Assembly: GCF_000165425.1 (NCBI RefSeq)
Contig: NW_001799477.1
Location: 390,314 to 454,313, forward strand
DNA: 64,000 nt
DNA from: Paramecium tetraurelia
Lineage: Eukaryota > Ciliophora > Oligohymenophorea > Peniculida > Parameciidae
Reading direction: 5' to 3'
A program made the position numbers and the translations under genes. Under the pieces are notes generated by a model that was not told where the DNA came from, did not search any database, and saw only the letters and a list, made by a program, of their open reading frames with translations. Positions 25,584-40,300 of this stretch are shown here, one piece after another; positions within the stretch are counted from its first letter, which is position 1, and every line of letters begins with the position of its first letter.

Positions 25584-26866
25584 CCAAAATAAATTAATTA
25601 ATACAATATCAATATTTAATATTTATTACACTATTCACTATGCTATAACAATAATATTATTATAAACGAAGTATATTTTACAAGATGCTTTCTTCATTAA
25701 AAGCACTAATCAATTCTACCTAATAATCAAAAATAAGTGTGTAATTCAAACCCATAAATTGTTTATTGTGTAAAAGAATTTATCCTTGAATATAAATTCA
25801 CATAATCTAAACATAGTAACTATCCCTATTGCCTATCCCAAGCAGCTCTGACAAATTTCTAATTTTCATTTATATTAAATTTTTTATAAAATTAATGAAC
25901 TCATAGTAGTGTCAAATACTTGAAGGTTCCAACAATAATAATCAGGATTTTGTTAGTTCAATTATTTGCTATTACTATAAAGCAATCTAAAATAAATAGA
26001 ATTAGTGTTTGAATCAGTTCTCACACAAAAAATTAATGTTAGCACGACAAAAATATCATTATATTAATTAACTTTTTTAGTGATCTCCTTTTAGAATAAA
26101 CAAAAATAGGAGCTCTCGAAATAAGAATCAATTTGCATTAAACGTATTCATTTAAAATTGATTATTGATATAAAGAAGAAGAATCTCTATTATTAAATTA
26201 AATATAGTAAATTAAAATCTTAAACTTCTTGAGTTTGAGATATGAAAAAAGGAATTAATATGCTTAGATTTAATCTGCTAGGAACTATTATTCAATAGAA
26301 CCATTCTTTTTGATTTCAATGAATAAACTAAAATATTATTATCACTTAAACTATTTTATTATTAACCATTTGCTGAGAATTTATTATTAGGATTTTGTCA
26401 TATTTACTAGCAGGATTGATGATATTTTATTTGCCCTTACTTTTCTATAATTAGTTAGTTAGTTATTTAATTATAAAAATTCAAAAGAAGTTTCAGAATT
26501 TGTAAATTTATTTTATATTCTTTAGAGCAACTATAAGTTCAATTATCTATAACTAACTCGTCCTAATGAGCTTATATCATTCTTCAATGAAGATCTGAAG
26601 TTTTTAAACTCTATATAATTATTAATTCTACTTAGTTTCAATACTGGATATATCATTTCTAAAAACATGAAAAATTGAAGTATATTCAATTAAATCCATG
26701 ATTGAACTATTATTGATTCTTGTTTTAACTACCCAATCAGAAAGACATAGTAAAAAATAATTGATCAAAAATATTTTTTGCAATTTACAAAGCACATTCA
26801 AATTAATTAAATGATCTTTAATAAAAAAACATAAATAAATTATTGTTTAAATTTATTAAATATCAA
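25584..26866. other. Long AT-rich stretch without a clear gene
   Basis: Nearly 1.3 kb with short, mostly disconnected open frames on both strands. On the minus strand around 25760-25870 one piece looks coding (NQKFVRAAWDRQQGQLLCLDY, frame interrupted by TGA before and after), possibly the remains of a gene. The rest is AT-rich with frequent TGA in all frames. No tRNA, repeat or telomere-like tract seen. Confidence 0.45.
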
Positions 26867-27361
26867 ATGTTCATAGAATCAATTGATCACTCTACTCCAA
26901 GAACGATTGGAGAAAATGACAGTATAAATAACTATACGATTTAGTTACAAAGCCAGAATTTGATTCAAAAATCAATTATAAACTTGAAGTTAGAAAATCA
27001 CATCTTCTCAAGTAGTTCCTGAGATATTAAGTTGAAAATACACAAAAGAGTATTGTAAAACTAAAAAATAAGATTTCTGAAGATGAGGTAACAATAGAAC
27101 ATACATGTTAATATATTACTATTTGCTCATTATTATATTTATATATTTGTAGTAATTTAATTTTATTAGGTAATTAATAAACGAATTTCAAGAAAAAATT
27201 CAATTGCAAAACCTTTCAAATGTACTAATTGCACTCATACTTACTCCTCAAAACCAGCTCTAAAACAGCACTTAAGATTGAAGCATTTTGAAGAACACAC
27301 TCCATTAACTTAACCTCTAGATTAATAAAAATTATTAGTTGTACCAATATCCTAAATATGA
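26867..27361 (+). CDS. Small C2H2 zinc-finger protein
   Basis: ATG 26867, stop TGA 27359-27361. Exon 1 (MFIESIDHSTPRTIGENDS) ends in a 20-nt intron (GTAGTTCC...TTAAG) whose removal avoids TGA and leads to IENTQKSIVKLKNKISEDE. The last exon holds one C2H2 finger, FKCTNCTHTYSSKPALKQHL followed by RLKH (C-x2-C-x12-H-x4-H), then a short Pro/Gln tail. Between them lie ~80 nt (from ~27088) that must be spliced: either a single 82-nt intron or a 46-nt one (GTTAATATATT...TTGTAG); both are long for this genome and the choice is unresolved. A single finger with a classic linker suggests DNA or RNA binding, but specificity cannot be read. Confidence 0.55.
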
Positions 27362-28353
27362 AATTAATTTTTGTTCATTATATTTTGTATTATAAAGACA
27401 GCCCAAGAATCAAATTATTTTTCGTGAAGAAGTATTTTTAATGAGATGATAAGGCCTGAGTAAAATTAATCAAAATTAATGAGTTGATAATTTATAATAT
27501 ATTTATAAATAAATTTTGATTTAAGTTGATAATTAGTCCATAACTAACTAGAATTTAAGCGAAAATCGTTCCAATTTATAATAATTATTGTAATACTAAA
27601 GTTCATGAGATTTAGTTCAATAGAAATAGAAATAGAAGTTTACAAATTAATAATTGATAGAAATATTCAATAGTATAAATAGAAGCTGATTTTAAAATTA
27701 CTAACTCTTTAATTAAATAATCTATTGAATAATAGGTTGACAACATATTTTACTTATCAGTATAATTGTAAACTTAAATTAAAGAATAATATCAAATATT
27801 TAAATTTTCAAATTAAAAAAGAAAATAGAAAACTAATAGAAGTAGAGATGCCTTATTTTTTAATGTAGTTTATGTTGAATACAAAATTTAAGAAATTATT
27901 AAAAGAAAAATATAATGAAATTTTCTTTTATTTTTTTTTTTTCATTTTTCTACTTTTAAGCCTCAATTAAATTTGAAAGTCTAATACTTTTTTAATTTCA
28001 TTTTAAAGACTGTATATTTAAGTAGAAGATGTCCTAAAAATTGATAACTAACAGAATTTAATTTATTTCTGAAGATAAAGATTTAAAAAATTGATATTTT
28101 TGTGCTTGATTGTGTAGAATTATGTTTTTATGGACTCTAAAGAGTCTAAGAGAAGACCTTGGATGAATAATTCCATTTTTGAATTAATAAATTGTTGACC
28201 TATTTTAAATTTAATCAATTTGTATTTGATAGTATTCATAAATTAAGTGAGTATGATTGGTCAAGGGGGAATAATAGAAACTATTTGTGGTTGATCATGA
28301 GATTATATTAGTATTTAGCATTTAATATATTTCATATTTTAAATTAATTCAGG
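27362..28353 (+). other. AT-rich stretch with one doubtful 123-codon frame
   Basis: ATG 27605 to TGA 27976 is open in the ciliate code (MRFSSIEIEIEVYKLIID..., 123 aa), very rich in I, L, N, K and F. It ends in a poly-T-encoded phenylalanine run and a hydrophobic tail, so it could be chance in AT-rich DNA. The remaining parts show no gene. The bases just before the dynein ATG (TTAATTCAG) look like a splice acceptor, so an upstream non-coding exon is possible. Confidence 0.3.
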
Positions 28354-31300
28354 ATGTAACCAGAGAGTGCCAAAATAAAACTAGCCAGTCGTCTCTTCGA
28401 TAGAGGGAAACCACCGTAAAGTAATACGAATGAAAGACCACTTACTGCAAAGATAGCAATCAGAGCATAGATGAATATGACTATGACAAAGATTGAGAAG
28501 GCTCCGGATAAATTGCCTTCGATTCACGAAGAACGTAGTATATCTTATCAAAAATCGGGAGGAGTAGGTCTAAATCAAACTCGAGGGAAATCATAGAACA
28601 GTAATATTGATTCGATTCAATTTAGACAATGACTCATTCCCAAAGCATAATAGAACCTTTGATTTAACAAGTGACATCTTCTAGGATGAGAGACGGTTAT
28701 TAAAGTCTCGTCAGGTTCATGAGTTGATGGATCGTATGATTGGAAGAGCAAAACCTCCAAGTCCGCCAAAGGAAGCTTAGAAGATTGTATAAGTGTTGCC
28801 AAGTAACATCTTGGATAATACTCGCATGACTATGACTAGGGATGCTAAGACAGCTCCAAGAAAGACCATTCGAACATAATAAATGAGGAAAGAGATTTTA
28901 AATAAAACCTCCATGTCTTAGGTTTCAGATAGTTCAGAAGATTCAAGTGAGGAGAATGGTAATTTCGGATTGAAAGATGTCGATGCATTTATTCAAATGA
29001 TCAAGGAACACAAATTGAGTTAGCAGGAATTCATGTATTTGATAAAAAGGAAGAAACATTCAAATGATGCTTACAATATGAGGATAGTGAATTATCCATA
29101 CATTCAAAAGCATTAGCTTAATAATTTCTATACACTTTCAGCCAAGGGATTGACTAGATATGAGAATAATATTACCATTGAGTTTGTTTCATTGAATACT
29201 TGGTTAGAAGAAAAGAGATTAATTTAATGCAATTAAATCATTAAGGTTTTTTTAAGAAGTTTCGTAAATGGAAGACTTTGAAGAAATGGCAAAAGATATT
29301 ACATTAACAAAGAACTTCTATTGTTTAAGCTTAGCTTTGTGAAAAGATGCTGATTTTGAATCCAATTTATTAAAAATTAATAGTTTCACATAGAAGTTTA
29401 TGTTATGACATTGAAGCCCTTAGAATTGTCGATATAGACAAGATAGAAGAAGAATTGACTGAAAAAAAAGATTAGTATTTGAGTCTGCATGAATTTAGTG
29501 TATTACAATAAAAGTAGAGGAATAGACTAGTTGAGAAAATCTAGATTCAATCTAGGAAGATGAAAGAAAATTGTTTATCAGGACTCAAAACTGTTATTGA
29601 TAAATTGAGAACACAAATTAATTAAGAGAAACAATCAGATGATGATCATGTGCCATTGAAATTAGAGAAAAATATGTCTTAATCTAAGTAAATTGATAGA
29701 AAGTAATAAATTATCGAAACTTTTGGATTTCCAGAAAGAATGGATTATGGTCACAGAGCATTAATGAGAACAGAGTTTATTAAGTTTTTAAGATTAGCTT
29801 ATCTATTAGATTTCATTGCTGTTTAATCTTTGGGATAAATTTACATTAAATCAGCAACAGAATTTGTGGATAAATTGATTAGGGTACAATAATGCAGTAA
29901 AAATAACAGAAAACTACCTAAATTGACTGAAAATGATGAGGAGAAAAAAGACCTCTAAGATTATGATCCCATCTTCACTATTGAATTAAGATTTAATCCA
30001 ATAGATGGATATCTTGATATTGAAAGGTAGCAAGTGCCTTGGGATACTTTAAATGAAAATTTGTTGGATTTTGATTTGTAAGAGTGTATTAGATTGAAGG
30101 AAGAGAAGGTACAAACCATTGAGAAGGTAGAGAGGAAACAGTAGAATAATCAAAATTCAAATTAATAGTTATCTACGGAACCATAAGAAGAGGTGATTGA
30201 AGAACCTGAGTTTGTATGTAAAAGAGAGGTACAAAATCTGTATGAAACACAATTGGAAGTACATCCATCTAAAAGGGATTTCCTTAGTCGAATTCAAGAG
30301 GCGTTCTGTGATGGATTAGATTAGATATAGGTAATTGAAAGATGGAGCAAACATCCTGATTTCTTATAATATGTTTAAGCCTTGGAAGAATGGGATGAAA
30401 TTATTGGAGATAAGTGGACATAGCCTGATTCTATTAATCTGAATCCTTCATATTGGATTAAAGAACACCCTATGAACAATATATTCATGCATGAGATTTC
30501 TTCGGAATTGGATGAAGCATTTTAAAAGTTGGAGCATTTCTAAAAGGAATTCAATGAATACCTGAATTTGATTTGGAGACAAGAGAATAGCGAAATAAAA
30601 TAATTACAAAATCCAAGGTTGATATATTAATCAAAGATATTTGCATGTACTTTAAAGAGTGCTTAATTGATTGAAAATATACTACAATAGAAATTGATAC
30701 CTCAGGTGGACATTGGGTTGTACAGAGTCAAGATTTAAAATATTTAGAAGTAATTGAGTGCTAAATAATCATAAATACTGGCATAATTGGAAGAGCTTTA
30801 CTTACAATTGTTTAGGAATAGATCTTATATATTGAAGGTGTGGTTATAATAATCAATAAAATCATTATCTGGTATGGTTATCAGAATTGAAGAATTTATT
30901 GAATAGAAGAACTCTGTAGATCGAATAACTAAAGAATTACCTACAAAGAGGGAAGAAATTGAAACAGCTATCAGTATAATCACTTTGGCTTAAGATTGTA
31001 AACTATTTTCAATGAAGAAGGAAGACAAGGACTTAGCATAAGAATTGAATTATTTAGAGTCTTCTTTGAATGTGGCATTGTCGGAAGCAGACAATAATAC
31101 AGCAAAAAATATTGAAAGATTTAAAAAAACATTGAAAGAACGTATAGACAAATTAAAGGGAGAGTGTTTGGAAGTGAGTGAGGCAATTAATAAGGAGAAG
31201 TTTCTGACCCTAAACACAGATTTGGTGGATGCCATCAAGGAGTTAACTGAGATAGATACAAAGACAAAATAATTGGAATAGAGTGCCTAATTATACACTC

Positions 31301-34300
31301 AATATGAAGAAATCCTGTAATGTTAAGAATAAGCTCAATATGAAATACTGGAGAATACAAGAGAATAAATAAATTTGAGATTAGGAATGTGGCAAGGGAT
31401 TCAGGACTTTAGAAAATTATCATAGGAGTGGCAACAATTATAATTCACATCTATTAATGCCAAAGAAATAGCTTAGAAGACTGAAGGATTCGTTAGGATT
31501 GTACAAAGATGCGAGAAGAATTTGTAAGAAAATAGAGTGATTGCCTATTTGAAGAAGATTGTGTGGGAATTCAAAGATACTATTCCAGTAGTGACAGCAC
31601 TACGTTCTCAATATTTGTAATAAACACATTGGTAAGAAATAAAATAACTGGTCAGATAGGAATTCGATATAAATGATCAATAATTTACACTGAACACTTT
31701 GTTGGATTTGAATGTAGCACAACATAATGAGTAGATCACTGAGATTGCTGTGAAAGCAGCTTAGGAGGACTCACTTAATACTCAATTAAAACAGTTGGAG
31801 ACACAATGGAATGAAGTGGAATTGAAGTTGAAACCTTATAAGGATCAATTGGATGTTATGGTTTTGGGAGAAGTGGAAGAGTTAGTTCAATTATTTGATG
31901 AAGGTTTGGCAAATATGTCTAATATACTTGCTAGTCGTTATGTCAGACCTTTGAGACAGAGAGCTGAGAAATTCTAATCTGATTTATTATTGTTATCAGA
32001 TATTATTGAGAAGTGGGTTGAATGTTAAAAAAAGTGGATGTATTTGGAGAGTATTTTTAGTAGTTAAGATATCAAGAAATAACTATCTAATGAATCATAG
32101 TAATTTGATAGTTGTGATAGAATAATAAAAAAGTTAATCAAGCAGGTCAATCTAAGACCTTAGATTATGAGATTGTTGGCTATGTAAAATATGCTAGACA
32201 ACTTAACTAAAACATTGGAGACTTTGGAATAAATAGAGAAGTCTTTGGAAGATTATCTAGAAGTAAAAAGAGGATCATTCCCAAGATTCTACTTTTTATC
32301 TAATGATGAATTATTAGAAATACTATCTAAATAAACTGACATTAATTCAGTCCAATCTCATTTAGGATAATGCTTTGAAGCATTGGTCAAACTATATTTT
32401 GGTGATTAACCAAATGTTATTCAAGGAATTTATTCTTCAGATGGTGAGTTAGTCCAATATTATAAATCTATACCTGCTAGAGGAAATGTTGAAACTTGGT
32501 TGCATTTGCTAGAATTGGAAATGGTTGAGTCATTACGTAAATTATGTAAGCAAGGATTACATGACTATTTGAATGGAATGCAAAAGACAAAAACAGATTG
32601 GATACTTAATCATAAATCCTAGATTGTAGCCGTTGTTAGTTAAATACTTTGGTCAATCAACACAGAAGATGCAATCAATGAATCAAGTACCAAAGCAAAT
32701 GCACTTTACGAGTGGCATGATATGATGGAAATACAATTAAAATAACTCACAGCATTAGTCAGAGGAGATTTGACAGTTGTTTAACGGAAAACTATAGTTT
32801 CATTAATTACTACAGATGTTCATAATAGAGATATAGTTATGAAGTTGGCTGATAATAGCATCGAAACAGCATCGGATTTTTAATGGTAATAATAATTAAG
32901 ATATTATTGGGATGATGAATACGATGATTGCTTAGTTAAATAAGTTACTAGTGTATTTCATTATGGATACGAATATTTGGGACCAACAAGTAGATTGGTT
33001 ATCACACCACTTACGGATCGTTGTTGGATTACAATTACGTCAGCCTTAACGAATTAATTAGGTGCAGCCCCAGCAGGACCAGCAGGGACAGGAAAAACAG
33101 AATCAACGAAAGACTTAGCCAAATGCTTGGGAAGATATTGCATAGTGTTTAATTGTTCAGATTAAATTACTGCTGCCACTATGAATAAGTTATTCAGTGG
33201 TTTAGCCTAATAAGGAGCATGGGCTTGTTTAGATGAGTTCAACAGAATTGATATAGAAGTGCTATCAGTCATAGCATAATAGTTGTTGACAATTCGTATT
33301 GCTTAATTGTAATCATTGACTGAATTCTTATTTGATGGTCGACACATCTAATTAAAGAATACTTATGGAGTATTCATCACTATGAATCCAGGATATGCAG
33401 GAAGAACTGAATTGCCTGACAATTTGAAATCACTCTTCCGTCCTGTGGCTATGATGATTCCAGATTATAGGTTGATTGCAGAAATTATGTTATTTGCTGA
33501 AGGATTTGAAAATGCAAATGATTTATCAAGCAAGATGGTTTAGTTATATAAATTATCATCATAATAATTGTCATAATAAGATCATTATGACTTTGGTATG
33601 AGAGCAGTCAAATCCTTACTAGTCATGGCTGGTTCATTAAAGAGAGCAGATACAACCATCCCTGAAGATATTGTATTAATTAAGGCCATGCGTGATGCCA
33701 ACATTCCGAAGTTTTTAAAAGATGACATCCCATTATTTATGGCTCTAATTTAAGATCTATTTCCTAAAGTTGAGATAGCCAATTCATCATTCGAGTTCCT
33801 AGAGTAGTAGTTAAATAAAAAATGCCGATAATTCAAATTGTAAATCATACCAAGTTTTATAACTAAAATGTTGCAGTTGTTTGATACTCAAAATGTAAGA
33901 TTTGGGACTATGATTGTTGGAGGTAGTGGATCTGGCAAGACTAATTGTTATCAGATTTTGGCTGAAACACTAACTGATATCAAAGTTTAGAATTTATCAT
34001 AGGATCCCAGATTCTAAGAATTATAATATGTTATATTAAATCCAAAGTCAATTTCAATGGGAGAACTTTATGGCGAGGTAGATCCTTTTACAAATGAATG
34101 GCAAGATGGTTTAGCAAGTTCTATCATCAGAGAGTGTAATAACAGCAAGGAGAGACATTGGATTGTGTTTGATGGACCTGTTGATGCATTGTGGATTGAG
34201 AATATGAATTCAGTCCTAGATGATTCAATGACTTTGTGTTTGGCCAATTCAGAAAGAATTAAGTTGAGACATGAGTTGAGAATGCTATTCGAAGTCCAGG

Positions 34301-37300
34301 ACTTGTCAGTTGCCTCTCCTGCCACTGTAAGTAGATGTGGGATGGTCTATATGACTGTTTAGGATATCAATTGGTACAATTATGTGGAGAGTTGGATTGA
34401 GGAGACTTTCTCAGATTAGGAAAAGGGTCAGATCAAATGTTGCAATCAAGTAAGGGAAAAGCCAAAGAAATTACTTCAAATAGAACCCAAACATTTGGAT
34501 TTGATAAGGAATTTGTTTAAACTTTAATATAAATTTCTATAGGAGAAGCTTGGAAACCTAGATGAACCATTTGTAACAATAGAATTATAGAGAGTGAAGA
34601 GTGTTTGCAATATATTAACTTACTTTTTGAAGTCCATTTTGGTTTAGAAATCTGCTGATATATTAAAATAAATTACAGCTGTATTCGCATACAGTTGTAT
34701 TTGGGGATTGTGTGCATCATTCGAATAGAAATATTATGATAAGGTACATTATTTTATATTATTTCAACTGTCGTTATTTTGCAGTGGATTTAGCCCCCCT
34801 TTGTTTAAGTTTATAAATAAATGGGATTAGGTACCTGCAGAAATTAACTCCTAGATGTAACTAAATGAAGTTTCACGGCATTAACTTTGTTTAGATTACT
34901 ATTAGGAACACAACATTATTAACATCCATATATATATATTATTACTTCCCCTTAATTATTATTTTAGATTGCCACTTATGTCAAAGACCAATTTCAATCG
35001 TTACTCTATCCCAAAGGTGATACCATATTTGATTTCTATGTTGATGGAAATGACTTCACAACATTATAATCATGGGAATCTCAGTTATAAGAATTTTAAT
35101 TTGTAAAGGATCAATCATTCTTCAGTATTGTTGTTTAAACAGTAGACACCTTGAAATTTCAATACATCATCCAATTATTAATTAGGGAATAAATACCTAC
35201 TTTAATTACAGGATAGACTGGTGTTGGTAAGTCTATGCTAGTCTAATCATTGCTTTTCGAGATGAAGTTAAATGAGAAGGTGTAACCAGTACTTTTGAAT
35301 TTCTCGGCATAGACAAAATCAAAGTAAACCTAATTGGCTATAGAATCTAAATTAATTAAAAAGGGCAAAATATTGTTTGGAGCAAGAGTAAATGAATAAA
35401 TAGCTATTTTTATTGATGATATCAATATGCCAGCTTTAGAAAAGTATGGTGCTTAGCCCTGTATTGAACTTCTGAGATAGATGATAGAATTATAAGGAAC
35501 TTTCGATCGTACCAAGTTATTTTGGAAACATATTGAAGATGTGACTCTATTGATTGCTGGTGGACCTCCAGGAGGTGGAAGAAATCAATTATCATAAAGA
35601 TTTGTGAGACAATTCAATGTTTTAATCATGCCAAATCAATCTGATTCGATTTTGGAGATGATTTATGGATCAATTTTTGAAAGGCTACTTTAACAGCATT
35701 AACTTTAGTGAAAGTGTTAGGAAGACAAGTGACTAAATCACTAGAATCACAGTTGAACTATTTAGGAGAATATCTTAAGAACTATTGCCAATACCTGCAA
35801 AGTTCCATTATACCTTTAACTCGAGAGACATAAGCAAGGTCTTTTAAGGTTTATTGATGATCAGACCTATCTCATGTAATAATAGTAATGATACCATTCC
35901 TAAATTATGGGTGCATGAATGCGCTAGAGTTTTCTGTGATCGTTTGATTAGTGTTTAAGACAAACTTTGGTTTTACAATACAGCAGTTGAATTATTAATG
36001 AGGTACTTTAGTGTTAATAAGGATGATATAACAAGCAATATATTGTTTAGTGATATTCTTAAATTGGAGGCTGCAAATGTTTTATATGAGGAAGTTACAG
36101 AGAAGAGGAAAGTGATTGTGAAATCTTTGCAAGATAAATTAGATGATTACATGATGGCAACGAATGATAAAATGGAGTTAGTCTTTTTTGACGATGCTCT
36201 AGAACATATCCTAAGAATATCCAGAATCTTCAGACAACCCAGAGGTAATGCAATGCTAATAGGTGTTGGTGGATCTGGAAAATAAAGTCTCACTAAGTTG
36301 GCTTCATTTCTAATGAGATCTGAGATCTTTTAGATTGAAATTGTCAAAACCTATAATGCTGACTCTTTCCGAGCTGATTTAATTAAAATCCTGATGAAGA
36401 CAGGAGGAGAAAGAATTCCATTGACATTTATATTTAATGAGGCTCAAATTGTCTAAGAGAGCTTCTTAGAAGATATTAACAACATTCTCAATACGGGGGA
36501 AGTCCCTAACTTGTTTGCTAAGAAGGAAGATTTGGAATAAGTATACAACACTGTAAGACCCTAAGCAATTAGAGCAAAGAGACTAGATTCCCCTGAATCT
36601 CTGTGGACATTCTTCGTCGAAGGAATCAGAAATTCATTGCATATTGTATTATGCATGAGTCCTGTAGGCAATCAATTAAGAATTCGATGCCGTAAGTTCC
36701 CATCTTTGGTAAATTGCTGTACTATAGATTGGTTCACTCAATGGCCTAAGGAAGCACTACTAGAAGTGGCCAATAAATTCTTAGACAAAATACCTAATCT
36801 GAAATAAAAGGAAGAATTGGCATAGATGTGCATGGAAGTCAATCTTTAGGTAGCAAATCTGAGTGACATATATTAGAAAGAATTGAGAAGATAAGTTTAT
36901 ACTACACCCAAATCATATTTGGATTAAATATAACTTTATGCTGATTTATTAATATAAAAACAATAGGAACATGGATAGGTTTAAAGAAAATTGGCTGATG
37001 GATTGGATAAATTATTTGAGGCCAATAAAACTGTGGCTATTTTGAAAATAGACATGGAAACTATATAACCTTAATTAATTGAATAGTCTGCAAAAACAGA
37101 AGAATTTTTAAAATAATTAGCAATAGATTAGAGCGAAGCCAATCTCAAAGAAAGATTAGTAAATGATGAAGTCCAAATTGTCAATCAGTAAGCATCAGAA
37201 ATTAAAATAATAGCAGATGAAGCATAGACTGAATTAAATAAAGCATTGCCTGCGATGAAAGAAGCAGAAGAAGCACTAAAAAATATCAACAAAAATGATA

Positions 37301-40300
37301 TTACAGAGATTAGAGGTTTTATCAGTCCTCCACCTGTTGTTTAATTGGTGTTAGAAGCTGTTTGCATATTATTGTAAGAGAAGACTGATTGGAATTCAGC
37401 AAAATAAGTTATGATCAGTGGCGATTTTACGGAAAGATTAACGAAATATGATAAGAGTTAGATAACTGAATAGATGTTGAAGAAGTTGAGATTCATTACA
37501 ATTAAGCCGGAATTTGATCCAATTTGTGTTGCTCAAAAAAGTCAAGCTTGCAAAAGTCTGTGTATGTGGTGTCGAGCTATTGATAATTATTCAAGGGATT
37601 GTTAAAGAGGTAGAACCTAAGAAAAGGAAGGTTGCAGATAAGCAATAGATTTTAGAAGTCAAAAACAAGGAATTGGCACTAAAACAAGATGAATTATAGA
37701 AAGTTAGAGATAGAGTGGCTAGATTATAGAAAGAATGTGATGAAACTGTAGAAGGAAAGAATTTATTGGAGAAAAAATTAGAACAAACAAAGAAAAGATT
37801 AATTGCAGCAGAAAAGTTAACATATTTATTAGCAGATGAAGGTGTAAGATGGAAAGATTAAATTAAATTGATTGAGCAAGTCTTGTAGCAAGTTATTGGA
37901 GATGTTTTCTTGGCTGCTTGTACTGTTAGCTATTTAGGTGCATTTACTGGTCAATATAGAGAGTAATTGTTAAAGAATGCTATTGAAAAATTGAAAGAAT
38001 TAAATATTCCTTTTTCAGAAAATTATTCCTTATCTTCCACTCTTGAGAGTCAAATCGTTATAAGAGATTGGATTATTAGTGGATTACCTAATGATGCCGT
38101 TTCGATTGATAATGGAGTAATTGTAACTAGAGCTGATCGTTGGCCTTTGATGATTGATCCGCAAGGATAAGCAAATAAATGGCTAAAACAATTCAATAAG
38201 GAGTTGAAAGTTATGAGATTCACAGAATAACATTTTCTAAAAGGTTTATAATAATGCATTAGTTCTGGATATGAAGTCTTATTTGAAGAGGTTGAAGAGA
38301 AACTTGAGCCTTCTGTTGATTCAGTACTTTAGAAACAGATTATTGAAGTTGATGGACGCAGACTCATTAAAGTCGGAGATTAGAAAGTCGATTATCATAA
38401 TTAATTTAAATTGTATTTCACTACAAAAATAGCCAACCCTAATTATTTACCAGAAGTGTTTATTAAGACTACAGTGATCAAATTTAGTATCACCTTTGAA
38501 GGCTTGTGTGATTAGTTATTGGGTGATGTAATGAAGTTTGAGAAGCCAGAAATTGAAAAGCAAAGAGATGAAATCATTATAAAAATGAGTAATGCTAACA
38601 AACAACTCAAAGGAGCCTAAGATTCCATTTTGGATTTGTTAGCCAATGTAACAGGAAATATTTTAGATAATGAATAATTGATCCACACTCTTGAAGTCTC
38701 GAAATTTCAGTCTACGGATATTCAAAGGTCACTTGAAGAAACCATCATAGTGGAATAATAGATCAATGAATCTAGAAATCTCTATCATTCAGTAGCCATA
38801 AGAGGAACAATATTATATTTTGTTATCTCAGATATGAGCTTAATCGATCCAATGTATCAATATTCTCTGCAATATTTCAAAAAACTCTATAATATTTCTC
38901 TGAATCTTACTCCTAAGACTGATTTGCTTAGTTAGAGGCTGCTTTACTTAGAAGAGACAATTACTTAGACTGTCTTCAAAGACATTTGTCGAGGTCTATT
39001 TTAATAGCATAGAAAGATCTTTTCATTCCTCATCTGTGCTTAAGTTCAGAGATAGAATGGTTCCGTTTCAAATGCAGCATGGAATTTATTATTAAGGGAT
39101 CAGATACCTTCAACTCCAATCATTAATCCAGATAAGGTATACTTGAAGGATTCCCAATGGAATTTAATTTTATGTATCTAAGAATAAATTACAGAATTAA
39201 CTGATCTATCTTCAGATATCAAAAACAACTTGTTGTATTGGAAAGAGTTTACTCAAATAGATGATATCTATTAAGCCTCCTTCCCAGCTCAATCTCCTCT
39301 AGCAGTCTGTTCGACTCTCAACCCTTTCTATAGATTGTTAATCATCAAGGCTTTAAAACCAGAAAAGATTATGTTTGGCTTGACTGAGTATGTGATTGAA
39401 ATGTTCGGAGAATTTTATATCAATTTAGCTTCCTCTTCCATGGATGAAATCTATCAATCATCCGAACCTCATACTCCCATAATATTCATATTATCTCCAG
39501 GAGCTGATCCCACTTAAACATTATTTAAATTGGCAAAAGAACAACAAAGCTAGATAGATGTAATTTCTTTGGGTTAAGGTCAAGGGAAAAAGGCAGAACA
39601 CTTAATTTAAAAAGGATAGAAGGAGGGAACCTGGGTTATGCTTTAAAATTGCCACTTAGCAAGATCATGGATGCCTTAATTAGAAAAATTGATGGAATCT
39701 CTCACATCACATCAAATTGAAGTCCATAATAGTTTCAGAATCTTTTTAACTTCAATGCCTGCTGCTTACTTCCCTGTAAGTACACTACAGAATGGTCTTA
39801 AACTTACCACAGAACCTCCTAGAGGATTGAAATCAAACTTGCTGAGATCCTACTAAGAATTTCAGCAAGCAGACAACCAATAAAAGCTATTCAAATAATT
39901 ATTTTTCAGCATTTCCTTCTTTCATGCTATAGTGTAGGAGAGGAGGAAATTTGGACCTCTTGGATTCAATATTTCTTATGAATTCAATGACTCTGATCTG
40001 GATATAAGTATATAAATGATGAAAATGTTTATATCCTAAGAGGAAGAAATCCCATGGGATGCAATGTAATTTATGATAGGGCAAATTAATTATGGTGGAA
40101 GAGTCACTGATGATTAAGATAGAGTATGCTTAACTTCAATATTGAAGAAGTATTTAGGTGATCATATTGAAAACAATGTTAAATTCTCTAACAGTGGCAT
40201 CTATTATTTGCCAGAAGATGACTATATTAATTATATCTCCCAATTACCAAATTAAGAAGATCCTGAAGTATTTGGAATGCATGAAAATGCAAACATTGTG

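Noticed and set aside
34744..34967. Classical IES with TAYAGYNR ends
   Set aside because: No matching inverted end consensus at either border; kept only as a possibility.
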